Part shown: piece after piece, positions 56,103 through 64,000 of the stretch
How positions within the stretch are numbered: the stretch's first letter is position 1
How the letters are laid out: every line of letters begins with the position of its first letter
NCBI GenBank assembly: GCA_050330195.1
Contig: JBHJOB010000032.1
Coordinates: 21,776 to 85,775, forward strand
Length of the DNA stretch: 64,000 nucleotides
DNA from: JAHQVI01 sp050330195
GTDB lineage: Bacteria > Pseudomonadota > Alphaproteobacteria > Rhizobiales > Rhodomicrobiaceae
Direction: 5' to 3'
Notes under the pieces: generated by a model
What the model was told of the DNA's origin: nothing
What the model saw: the letters and a program-made list of their open reading frames with translations, nothing else
Database searches by the model: none
Made by a program: the position numbers and the translations under genes

Positions 56103-56546
56103 CTAGTCTCCGGCGGGCTCGTCAGCGCCCGGTTCCTTGTTGATGAGCAACCAGTACATCCCGAGTTGAGCGGTAACGTCGGTAAATTCGGCGAAATCGA
56201 TCGGCTTGCGGACGTAGCTGTTCACACCCGAGGCGTAGGACCGGACGATGTCCGTTTCCTGATCGGAGGTGGTGAGCATGACGACGGGGAGCCGTTTCGT
56301 CTTTTCATGCGCCCTGATCCGGTTCAGCGTCTCGACGCCGTCCAGCCGGGGGAGCTTGAGATCCAGGAGGACCACGGCAGGTTTGATGGGCGGTTTGCCG
56401 TCCGTTCCGAACAGGAGATCCAGAGCCTCGACGCCATCGTGGGCGACAATGACCTCATTGGTGATTTTGCTCTTTCTGAGGGCCCGGATGCAAAGGGCCT
56501 CGTCGTCGGGATTGTCTTCGACGAGCAGGATAACTTTTTCGGCCAT
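56103..56546 (-). CDS. Rcp1-type response regulator
   Basis: A 147-residue receiver of the subfamily typically paired with bacteriophytochrome-like kinases. The acidic pocket is VEDNPDDEAL, Asp62 is in VVLLDLKLPRLDG, MLTTSDQETDI follows, and the Lys is in VRKPIDFAEF. It has no output domain. Encoded between the ethylene-receptor-like kinase and the PAS kinase. Confidence 0.93.
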   Translation of the reverse strand: MAEKVILLVEDNPDDEALCIRALRKSKITNEVIVAHDGVEALDLLFGTDGKPPIKPAVVLLDLKLPRLDGVETLNRIRAHEKTKRLPVVMLTTSDQETDIVRSYASGVNSYVRKPIDFAEFTDVTAQLGMYWLLINKEPGADEPAGD

Positions 56547-56579
56547 GATGAAAGCGCCTCTACAACTGTTCCGGGTAGA

Positions 56580-57698
56580 CTAAAGGGAAAATGTAAACGA
56601 TGTCCCTTTGCCCGGCTCGGCTTCCGCTTCTATGTGACCGCCATGTCGCTGGATGATGCGCGTGACGATCGCCAGCCCGACCCCGCTTCCGCCATATTCG
56701 CCCGCCGTGTGAAGGCGCTGGAATGGCTGGAACAGTTTTTCCGCATAGGCCATGTCGAAGCCGATGCCATTGTCGCGGATATAGAGAAGGCGTTTGCCCC
56801 CGTTGGTTTTCTCGCCGAATTCTATCCTGGCGCTGGTCTGCTTCGAGGTGAACTTCCATGCATTGTGCAGCAGGTGCCGGATGGCGATCCGCGTCAGATC
56901 CGGGTCGCAAGTCGCTATCACGCTATCCATGATGCTGACCTCGACCTGGCGCAGCGGGTCGTCCTTTCTTAACTCTGCCATCAGCTTGCGGGCCATCTCC
57001 GACAGATCGACGTCGGATTTCTTCAGCGGCACTTGTCTCAGTTGCGAGAGATAGAGCAACTCGTCGATCAGCCGGCTCATATTGAGCGTCGCATCGCGCA
57101 TGCGGTCGAGCATTTCGCAACCTCTTGCGTCCAGACGATTTCCGTAATCATCCGTCAGAATCTGGCTGAAGCCGTTTATGGCGCGAAGCGGGCTGCGCAG
57201 GTCGTGGGCAACCGTGTTTGCAAAGTCTTCCAGATCTTTCCTGGCGGCATTGAAATCCGTGACAAGGATGTCGTGATCCGCGATGGCGCGGGCCATATCC
57301 TGGTTGGTCTCCCGCAATCCGCTCAGGGCCCGGATGCCGAGCATTTCCGGAAGGATCGGCCAGAGCGAATAGGCGGCGATCAGCGACACGATTGCGGTGG
57401 CGGCCTTGACCAGCCCCTGCAAGCCGTAGATCGGGGCCCAAAGGGTTATCAGACCGATCACATGGGTCAGCCCGCACAGCAGGATGAAGGCGGCAAAAAG
57501 CAGGAAAACATGCCTGTTTCGCATGTCGGGCCGCGCCCTCACCAGGAACCACAAGCCGACGGGAATGCTGAAATAGGCCAGCGCAATCATCAGATCCGAA
57601 ATGGCATGCAACGCAACCAGCTCCGGACGCCAGAGCAGGCAATAGCCGTGGGGCACGAAAGAGGCGCTGCCAAACAGGTACTCCAGTATCGCGTCCAT
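56580..57698 (-). CDS. Ethylene-receptor-like histidine kinase
   Basis: A 372-residue membrane kinase. Residues ~25-115 have three helices matching the ethylene-binding domain of plant ETR1. Asp35, Tyr42, Ile72, Cys75 and His79 correspond to ETR1 Asp25, Tyr32, Ile62, Cys65 and His69 with a constant offset of 10. Cys75 and His79 would bind copper. There is no GAF domain. HisKA has VAHDLRSPLRAINGF with His165, and HATPase_c has HNAWKFTS, DNGIGFDM and GGSGVGLAIV. It belongs to a kinase array. Ethylene binding is inferred. Confidence 0.88.
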   Translation of the reverse strand: MDAILEYLFGSASFVPHGYCLLWRPELVALHAISDLMIALAYFSIPVGLWFLVRARPDMRNRHVFLLFAAFILLCGLTHVIGLITLWAPIYGLQGLVKAATAIVSLIAAYSLWPILPEMLGIRALSGLRETNQDMARAIADHDILVTDFNAARKDLEDFANTVAHDLRSPLRAINGFSQILTDDYGNRLDARGCEMLDRMRDATLNMSRLIDELLYLSQLRQVPLKKSDVDLSEMARKLMAELRKDDPLRQVEVSIMDSVIATCDPDLTRIAIRHLLHNAWKFTSKQTSARIEFGEKTNGGKRLLYIRDNGIGFDMAYAEKLFQPFQRLHTAGEYGGSGVGLAIVTRIIQRHGGHIEAEAEPGKGTSFTFSL

Positions 57699-57707
57699 CG
57701 TGTTTGC

Positions 57708-59300
57708 TTATCCGGTCCGGCTCTTGCGCAGAGGCATGAATCTGTGCTTGTCCGCCGTAATGCTCCCTTTCTCGCTGGGTGACGCCGGCGCCGGCAATTC
57801 GGACAATGTCTGAACATTCGCCTTGTTGAGCGCGAAGCAGAAGGTTGCTCCCTTTCCGACGGCGGAACTGCCCCAGATCTTTCCGCCGTGGAGTCCGATG
57901 ATCCGGTTGACGGTCGCCAGCCCGATCCCCGTGCCGGGAAATTCGGCGGCCGAATGCAGGCGCTTGAACGGCTTGAAGAGGTTGTCCTTGAACGCCATGT
58001 CGAAGCCGGCGCCGTTATCGTGCACATAGAGGATTTGCGTGCCATTTTCGGACGATTCGCCAAATTCGATCCGGGCGCCGTCGGTCCTGGCCGTAAATTT
58101 CCAGGCGTTCTGGAGAATATTGCCGAGAGCGATCCGGATAAGCCGGCGATCGCAATCCGCCTTGATGCCCGGCTCGACGGACAGCTCGACGTCTCGGGCG
58201 GGATCTTCTTCCCGGATCGTGTCGAATATCTCGGTGACCAGCCTGGAAATGTCGATTTCGCTGATCTCCAGAGGACTCTGGCCGATCTTCGACAGATAGA
58301 GAATATCCTCGATGAGCTGATACATGTGGCGCGTCGCGCCGTGAATGCGCGTCAGCATGCTCTTGCCTTCAGCATCGATCTGATCGCCGTAGTCCTCCAG
58401 GACCGCCTGAGTGAAGCCGGAAACGGTGCGCAGAGGCGCCCGAAGATCGTGCGAAACGGCTGAGGCGAAGGCTTCCAGTTCGGTATTGGCCGCCTGAAGA
58501 CTGGCGGTCCGGTCCTCCAGCGTCGCCTTGGTGCTGATGAGCTTCAGGTTCGACTGACCGAGTTCGCTCATGGTTTCCAGCAGGCTGCGCCGCATCCGGT
58601 CGAGATCCCGGAAAACGTCGCCGATTTCATTGCCTGGATAGTCGGGAATCTCCGTTTCCATATCGCCATGCGCAATTTTCCGGATCGTGGAGCGCAGGCG
58701 GAGGATCTGGGCCAGCATGTCCGTACACAGCAGGAGCAGAAAAAAGCCTCCGCCGACCAGAATGACCAGAAAAAGACCGCCCAGACTGAGAAGTACCGTA
58801 CCCCGCGTATCGGCGGCGGCGGATGTCATCAATGAATGGATTTCGGTCGCCCGCGCAAAGATCGCATTGGACTGGATGTGAATGGCGGGGATGAGAATCT
58901 CGATCGCCGTATTGTCGAAAACGCTTCTTTCCTGCGCATTCAGCAGGCTGCTGGCGCGTTCGGTGAGTTTCCTGCTGGATTCGAGGCGGGATCTGATTTC
59001 GCCGAGCAGAACCTCCGCGCGGCTCTCGAAGGGCGGCGCGGATTGCAGGGCCTCAACAAGGTTCGCATGTTGCTGCTTCCACTGAAACTCGATGCGCAGG
59101 GACTGCCCGTTGATGAGCTCGGTCGACAGCAGATTGAGCCTGCTCACATTCGCGATGAGATTTGACGCGAATGAAAGGCGGCTCTGCGCCTTGTCCAGAG
59201 CGAAATACGCCATACTCATCGCGATGACGACCGTGACGCAGCCAATCGCCGCGCCGGCCATGGCTGTCTGCACTGTTTTTCGGAGCGACATGAAGCGCAT
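57708..59300 (-). CDS. Membrane sensor histidine kinase with HAMP domain
   Basis: A 530-residue kinase. TM1 is near residues 10-33, a ~130-residue periplasmic helical sensor follows, then TM2 near 170-192, HAMP, and a coiled segment. HisKA reads AVSHDLRAPLRTVSGF and HATPase_c has QNAWKFTA, DNGAGFDM and GTGIGLATV. The kinase core is of the bacteriophytochrome/Rcp1 partner type. It lies 9 bases downstream of a binding-protein gene with no transporter, so that protein may present a ligand to this sensor. Confidence 0.92.
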   Translation of the reverse strand: MRFMSLRKTVQTAMAGAAIGCVTVVIAMSMAYFALDKAQSRLSFASNLIANVSRLNLLSTELINGQSLRIEFQWKQQHANLVEALQSAPPFESRAEVLLGEIRSRLESSRKLTERASSLLNAQERSVFDNTAIEILIPAIHIQSNAIFARATEIHSLMTSAAADTRGTVLLSLGGLFLVILVGGGFFLLLLCTDMLAQILRLRSTIRKIAHGDMETEIPDYPGNEIGDVFRDLDRMRRSLLETMSELGQSNLKLISTKATLEDRTASLQAANTELEAFASAVSHDLRAPLRTVSGFTQAVLEDYGDQIDAEGKSMLTRIHGATRHMYQLIEDILYLSKIGQSPLEISEIDISRLVTEIFDTIREEDPARDVELSVEPGIKADCDRRLIRIALGNILQNAWKFTARTDGARIEFGESSENGTQILYVHDNGAGFDMAFKDNLFKPFKRLHSAAEFPGTGIGLATVNRIIGLHGGKIWGSSAVGKGATFCFALNKANVQTLSELPAPASPSEKGSITADKHRFMPLRKSRTG

Positions 59301-59309
59301 GAACGGGGC

Positions 59310-60344
59310 CTATTTCACGATGCCAAGACTGGCTGGACGGACTTTCGACAGTGGCTCCGTAGCTGCCATGCTCAGAAAATTCGGGGCGGTTTTCGACTGC
59401 GTAAGCTCCTTCTGGATTTGCCACGCTGCCTGCTGTTCCAGTGCGAACAGCATTTCCTGCGGCAGGTTGACATTCAGATTATGGAGATGCCAGACACGGT
59501 CGAGATCGGCGGTCCGATAGCCGAATCTCTTTTGAATGATTGCTTTCGCTGCGGACGCCTCGTCGATCGCGAATGTTTCCGCCGCGATCAGTGCGCGAAG
59601 GATCCTTTCGGCCTTGTCCGGGTTTTTCTTCAGCCACGGCTCGGTGGAAAGGAGCATGAAATAGTAGAGCTGATCGAGCTGCCCCGGCAATGTGACCGCG
59701 TTGCTTTTGAGCTGATGTTCGGCATTTCCAATAAAAGGCTCCCAGGTAAAGCCCGCGTCTATGTCCCCGCGCACCAGTTTTTCCGCAATCTCGGAAGGCG
59801 TCAGGTCGATCAGGACGGGGGCGTCGGCCGAAATGCCGTGCAATGTGAGATAGCGTGTCAGGAAATACTCGCTTGCGCTGGACAGGGTGACGCCAATCCG
59901 TTTGCCGGCCAGATCCACCGCATTCTCGACGCCGTGATCCTTCCGGCCGACCAGGCGAGTGGTTTCCAAGGTCGATATTGTTGCCAGGAACCGCAGATCG
60001 GGCCGCTCGAAACTTTGTCCGACAAAGGTTGCGTCGGCCGTGGTCGAAAGCTGCGCTTTACCGCCCAGAAGCGCTCTGACAGCGCTCAGTCCCGACTGGA
60101 ACAGCTCGACATCCACATCGAGGCCCTCGTCGCGGAAGAACCCCCTTTCCTCGGCTATCCAGACAAGAATCGCCGTCTGGCTCGCGCTGATCCGCACGCG
60201 GTCACTCTTTGCCGCCGCGACCGCCGCCAGCGGAACGAGCGCCACCAGGCACGCGAGGATGGCGCTGCGCCAGCCACATACCCGGTGTGTCGCGGAATAT
60301 TCCGTAACATCCGGTGGCGGAGCCCGTCTCTTGAATGCGCGCAT
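59310..60344 (-). CDS. Periplasmic NMT1/SsuA-type substrate-binding protein (orphan)
   Basis: A 344-residue binding protein with an N-terminal hydrophobic signal (CGWRSAILACLVALVPLAAVAAA). The mature part begins like sulfonate/nitrate/pyrimidine-precursor binding proteins: VRISASQTAILVWIAEERGFFRDEGLDV, then TTADATFVGQSF and GFTWEPFI. No permease or ATPase gene is nearby; instead it heads the minus-strand kinase array. It is more likely a sensory ligand-binding partner than a transport component. Ligand unknown. Confidence 0.87.
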   Translation of the reverse strand: MRAFKRRAPPPDVTEYSATHRVCGWRSAILACLVALVPLAAVAAAKSDRVRISASQTAILVWIAEERGFFRDEGLDVDVELFQSGLSAVRALLGGKAQLSTTADATFVGQSFERPDLRFLATISTLETTRLVGRKDHGVENAVDLAGKRIGVTLSSASEYFLTRYLTLHGISADAPVLIDLTPSEIAEKLVRGDIDAGFTWEPFIGNAEHQLKSNAVTLPGQLDQLYYFMLLSTEPWLKKNPDKAERILRALIAAETFAIDEASAAKAIIQKRFGYRTADLDRVWHLHNLNVNLPQEMLFALEQQAAWQIQKELTQSKTAPNFLSMAATEPLSKVRPASLGIVK

Positions 60345-60606
60345 AAGTGATCTCCATGTGCGGCCCGCAGCGAAAACACGTTGAGGATGTATTGCGTATT
60401 ATTGCAATCAAAGGTAAAGGACAGTTTAGTGAGTCGTTATCGAGTGAGGGTGGGGGACGCGGATGTACCGGGGCTGATGCCGTCCACACGGCTGGCGGGC
60501 GGCGCAATGCCCAGAGTGTAACGCGTAACAACTTTATCGTAATACCTGTGGCTCAATAGTGACTGTCACGAATAATAAGAGCGGCAACAAATCCGGATAA
60601 GCCCCC

Positions 60607-62423
60607 TTGATCACAGCACAAAATGAAGCCCCTGCCGATTTCCCGGTATCCTCCAAGCGCGTCCTAGTGGCGGAAGACAGCCCGGTTACGCAGGATCTGC
60701 TGAAACTGATCCTGATGCAGCGGGGCCACAAGGTCGATATCGCCGATGACGGTGAACAGGCGCTTGCGGCGCTGGATCGGACGCCTTACGACGTCGCCCT
60801 GATCGACTTCCGCCTTCCCAAGCTGAACGGCCTCGGCGTCGCGCAGCAATACCGCAGTCAAAGGAATGGCGATCCCCGCGCGCGGCTGATCGCCATAACG
60901 GCGGATGTCGAAGGGCTTCTGGCGCACAAGGAAAACTGCGAGAATTTCGATCAGATCATTCCCAAGCCGCTCGACATTTACGAAGTCTGCAAGGTTATCG
61001 AAAGGTCCACCCCACCCGGCGAGGGGAATGGAAGCCTTGCCGGCGACGTGGAAGGACCGGGCGGAATTGAGGCGGGCTCGCCCGGAGTTGCCGCGCGGGC
61101 TGTCGGCGCGCTTCAAGGCGCGCGGCGGCCGGAGCCGCCATGGGCGACGGGGCTGGAGTTGTTGCGCTGGCCTGACGACATTCCCGTCAGCGGCGCGTCC
61201 GGCTCTGCGGTACCGGAATTTCAGAATCTCGATTCGATTGACGCGATCCTGATCAGGACGCCGGCCAGCGTTGCCGACCTCGGCGAGCTCTGGAGCCGCC
61301 GGCCGCTGCATCTTTTTCCAGTGATCGACCTCGATGGGAGCTTGCGCGGATATTCCGATTACGATGCATCGAAGGGGGCGCGGCGGACGGTGAAGCGGTC
61401 CGCAGGCTCATCCAGGGATTTCATCAGCGCCGGACGCAGCTGCATCGCGATTTGGTTACGACGTCGGATGTCGGCGAAAAACTGCTTGGACGCATGTTCG
61501 TCAAGGATGCGCCCCTCTCGGCCACATATGACCCGAATGAGCGCTCGCTTGTTCATTACAACGCCGTGCTGCCGAGCGAGGATGTGATCCCGGCGGCAGA
61601 ACGTCAGTGCAAGAACGGCTTTCTGCAGAAGGAATTTTTTGACCGGTTCCACACCTGCTACCGTTGCTCTTCCTCACGCCTGCACATCCGCGAGGAATGC
61701 GCGACCTGCAACTCGGCGCAGCTGCGCGAGGAAGCCTATATTCATCATTTTAAATGCGGCTTTCAGGGCGTGGAGACGGATTTTCGCAATGGCGAGACGC
61801 TGACTTGTCCGAAATGCAGGCAGGAATTGCTGCATTTCAGCGTCGATTACGACAAGCCGGGTACGGTTCTGGTATGCGGACGATGCGGTCACGCCGAGTC
61901 GGAGCCGACGGTCGGTTTTCTCTGCATGGATTGCAACGCGCATTGCGACAGCGATAGGGCGGCCACCCTCGACATTTACGACTACAAGCTGACGCAGGAG
62001 GGAATCGCCTTCCTGAAAATGGGCAACGCATTGCGCGGTGCGGGCCAGCGAGGCATCCGCTTCTCGGACCTGCCGCTCGATTTTGTCGTCGCGCTGAACG
62101 CGGCCGCAAAGAAGTATATCGAACAGCAAATCCCGTTCACTGTCGTCAACCTCGCCTATGAACATGAGCGCGAAATCACCCGCGAGGCGGGCGTGCGGCA
62201 GTTCCGGCAGGCGCGTGATCAGTTCCTGGAGAATCTGGGCAACCTGCTGCGTGACAAGGGCGTTGTGGTCAAGGGGCACTCCTATGATTTCTCTCTGCTG
62301 AACGCGGTGCGGCCGGAGGAAGCAGAGAGCACGATCAGCGAGGCGGCGCACGATGCCGCCACCAGCCTCAGCGTCGATCTCGGGACGCGTTTCCACCTGT
62401 TCGGACATCAGGATTTCGCTTGA
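60607..62423 (+). pseudogene. REC-TackOD1 response regulator, interrupted by a frameshift
   Basis: A receiver (residues ~17-135, Asp67 in VALIDFRLPKLNG) is followed by a linker and a Cys-rich TackOD1-type output domain (CYRCSSSRLHIREECATC, CPKCRQELL, CGRCGHAE, CMDCNAHC). The two parts lie in different frames. Frame 1 is coding to about 61378; the rest matches from there in the other frame, where one extra G in the run at 61374-61378 would restore continuity. The start is TTG 60607. Could be an indel, a sequencing error or a slippery site. Confidence 0.8.
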
Positions 62424-62457
62424 GCGGACATGACTTGACAATTTGATAACAACACAC

Positions 62458-63486
62458 ATGCCCAGCCGCTCCGCTGCCAGGGAGGTCGAGGTGATACGTT
62501 CTCTGAAAAAACGTCCGCGTTCAGACAATCTGCTCAATGATAAGCGCGCCAGTCCGCGTTCTGCCGGGCGGTACATATATCTGAGCGCACTGGTGATCTT
62601 TACTCTTGCAATCGGGAACTACCTGTTTGGCGACCTGATCTTCCTCAGGGCCGACGGGCTTGTGCTGAAAAACCGGACGATCATCGCGCCGACCTTTGTT
62701 GCGCGGGTCGACGCCATAAAGGTCAATGAAGGCGAGCAGGTCAAGGAAGGTGACGTGCTTCTCAACCTTCAGTCCATGGAGATGCTCGAACGCCTGGCGG
62801 ATCTTTCGGCGAGACGGGCTCGGCTCGTTGCCGACAGTGTCGAGTTCCGGATCAGGTCGGAAACAGTTGCGGCGCTCTTACCGCTTGCGGAGAAGCGCGA
62901 AAACGAGGCTTCGCGGGTGGTGGGCAAGTTTGACGAACTCGCGCAGGCGGGCCTGACGACGGCTTCGAGCTATGACACCGCGCTGACAGCCAATTTCAAC
63001 GCGCAGCAGGATCGCATCAAGCTTTCGAGCCAGTTCAAGACACTGGAACGTGAGTTGGCAACCCTGCTGCAGGCCAGAACTGATGCGGAAATGGCACTAC
63101 AGAGGCTGCAGGAACACTATGCCGATGGCGTGGTGCGGGCTCCGGCAAGCGGTTCCATCGGCGCGTCCGTTCCGGCCATTGGGCATGTCTACCGGACGGG
63201 CGAGCCCATTCTCTCCATCTACTCCGGTACGCCCTACGTGCTCGCATATATGCCCCGGCGCTATCTGTTCTCCATATCCGTCGGACAGAAGGTCAGGATA
63301 TCCGATGGCAAGCATTCGATTCCTGGGACACTTGTGGAGTTGCTGCCTATAACGGACGAACTTGCCAAGGAATTCCAGAACACCTTCAAGCCGACCGACC
63401 GCAACCAACTCGCCAAGATCAGGCTGGAGGCGGAATCACCTTTCCCGCTTCATGAAAAGGTGAGTATCTCTGCGCGTTATTTCTAA
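62458..63486 (+). CDS. HlyD-family membrane fusion/biotinyl-lipoyl-like protein
   Basis: A 342-residue membrane-anchored protein. One N-terminal helix (about residues 36-58) is followed by a HlyD barrel with half-lipoyl motifs (VDAIKVNEGEQVKEGDVLLNLQSMEM and DGVVRAPASGSIGA) and a coiled-coil hairpin between. ATG 62458 is preferred; TTG 62443 adds five residues. No export ATPase or outer-membrane partner is visible. Such proteins next to TackOD1 regulators often belong with polysaccharide genes, but the downstream side is occupied by an IS21 element. Confidence 0.82.
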   Translation: MPSRSAAREVEVIRSLKKRPRSDNLLNDKRASPRSAGRYIYLSALVIFTLAIGNYLFGDLIFLRADGLVLKNRTIIAPTFVARVDAIKVNEGEQVKEGDVLLNLQSMEMLERLADLSARRARLVADSVEFRIRSETVAALLPLAEKRENEASRVVGKFDELAQAGLTTASSYDTALTANFNAQQDRIKLSSQFKTLERELATLLQARTDAEMALQRLQEHYADGVVRAPASGSIGASVPAIGHVYRTGEPILSIYSGTPYVLAYMPRRYLFSISVGQKVRISDGKHSIPGTLVELLPITDELAKEFQNTFKPTDRNQLAKIRLEAESPFPLHEKVSISARYF

Positions 63487-63813
63487 TCTGCCGAATGACG
63501 TCTTTATCTGCGTGTGTTCCAGTTCAAGAGTTTGTTATACAATGTTTTTCTGGCGTTTCACCGTCAACCTGCGGACCCCGCGGCTCCTGCCGTCCGGCGG
63601 TAGGCATTCACTGAATTGCCGCTCTTCATCCGACCGCTGGGTTGGAATGGCCGGGTCCGCAAGTTCTTCAGATCCTTTCTCCCTGTTTTCCTCTGCCCGT
63701 CCACACGTCCCGGCCCGTTCGGGCGCGCGGCGGGATGTCAGGTCCGCCGGCGGCAGAACCGTGCGAGCGCAGAACCGGGCGGTCCTGCGAATTTCATGGT
63801 GCTGGCAAGAATC
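63487..63813. other. Gene-free stretch before the IS21 end
   Basis: A 327-base segment after the HlyD gene. No open frame on either strand resembles a known protein and none has a ribosome site. An ATG-led frame from 63542 stays open to the window end but is read here as chance. It may be remnant flank disturbed by the insertion. Confidence 0.55.
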
Positions 63814-64000
63814 TGTCAATCGGCACCGAACTTTGACCCTCGATCGGCGTGGAAAATTGACCCCTCTGGCGCACGGACTATCCGCTGTCTGGCTTGGAGC
63901 TGCGGAGCGTAGCGGAGCAGCGGAGAGCCAGACAGCGTTGGCCGATTTTCAAGTCCGGTTCTTGAAGCGCCAGCTATCGTTGCCGGTCTCGACGATGTCG
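63814..64000. mobile_element. IS21-family insertion sequence, terminal part
   Basis: Two short tandem-related repeats mark the end: CAATCGGCACCGAACTTTGACC (starting 63817) and GATCGGCGTGGAAAATTGACC (starting 63842), the multiple terminal repeat pattern of IS21 elements. TGT at 63814 is the probable tip. The remainder runs off the window with the istB C-terminus on the minus strand. Confidence 0.78.
63949..64000 (-). CDS. istB: IstB transposition helper, C-terminal fragment
   Basis: Reading in from the window edge on the minus strand gives DIVETGNDSWRFKNRT and then a TGA stop at 63951-63949. This is the well-conserved IstB-like ATPase C-terminus of IS21-family elements. The rest of istB and istA would lie beyond 64000. 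Confidence 0.75.
   Translation of the reverse strand, partial: DIVETGNDSWRFKNRT

Noticed and set aside
54358..56106. 582-codon plus-strand frame opposite the REC-PAS-PAS kinase
   Set aside because: The minus-strand kinase has all expected motifs; the plus frame has none.
63535..63819. 94-codon minus-strand frame near the IS21 end
   Set aside because: No ribosome site or recognisable features, and it crosses the IS tip.

Overview
The window looks like a chromosome segment of a GC-rich, bacteriochlorophyll a-producing alphaproteobacterium, most likely a phototrophic member of the Hyphomicrobiales/Rhizobiales. The evidence is a photosynthesis gene cluster in the order crtF-bchC-bchX-bchY-bchZ-pufQ-pufB-pufA-pufL-pufM-pufC, an Irr-type iron box in front of a membrane-bound ferritin gene (mbfA), an aapJQMP amino-acid transporter and a cobalamin-riboswitch operon. 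No rRNA, tRNA or CRISPR array was seen.

Layout. Positions 1-10480 hold the late bacteriochlorophyll/carotenoid genes and the light-harvesting 1/reaction-centre genes. A PpsR/CrtJ-type palindrome overlaps a sigma70-like promoter before bchC, and a strong terminator follows pufC. Between bchY and bchZ is an apparent insertion of a REP-pair element, flanked by a duplicated copy of the first ~26 bases of bchZ. Positions 10500-12087 carry a membrane-anchored CBS protein and an asparaginase. Positions 12109-23888 are a B12 locus: cobU-cobS-cobT on the minus strand, and a riboswitch-led plus-strand operon hupE-cobW-(DUF1289 fusion)-cobN-(phosphatase-like)-cobO-cobQ. B12 may support photosynthesis here because the anaerobic cyclase BchE, not seen in this window, is cobalamin dependent.

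Positions 23900-39475 are a transporter block: dppABCDF (minus strand), aapJQMP behind a sigma54-type promoter, and a branched-chain amino-acid type operon whose LivF has Arg instead of Lys in Walker A. A second REP pair, in the opposite orientation, follows. Positions 39493-49503 hold a frameshifted SDR gene, a flavin hydroxy-acid oxidase, carbonic anhydrase, two NnrU-like membrane proteins, moeB, dut, coaBC, a DksA-like protein, mbfA with its iron box, a Dps-like protein and small hypotheticals.

Positions 49580-50935 encode a TIR-FGE-sulfatase fusion whose C-terminus resembles a diversity-generating-retroelement variable region, although no reverse transcriptase is present in the window. 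lepA follows. Positions 53141-60344 are a seven-gene minus-strand signalling array: periplasmic binding protein, HAMP kinase, ethylene-receptor-like kinase, Rcp1-type regulator, REC-PAS-PAS kinase, CheY-like regulator and HPt. Positions 60607-63486 hold a frameshifted REC-TackOD1 gene and an HlyD-type protein. The window ends inside an IS21-family element, with its terminal repeats and the last codons of istB.
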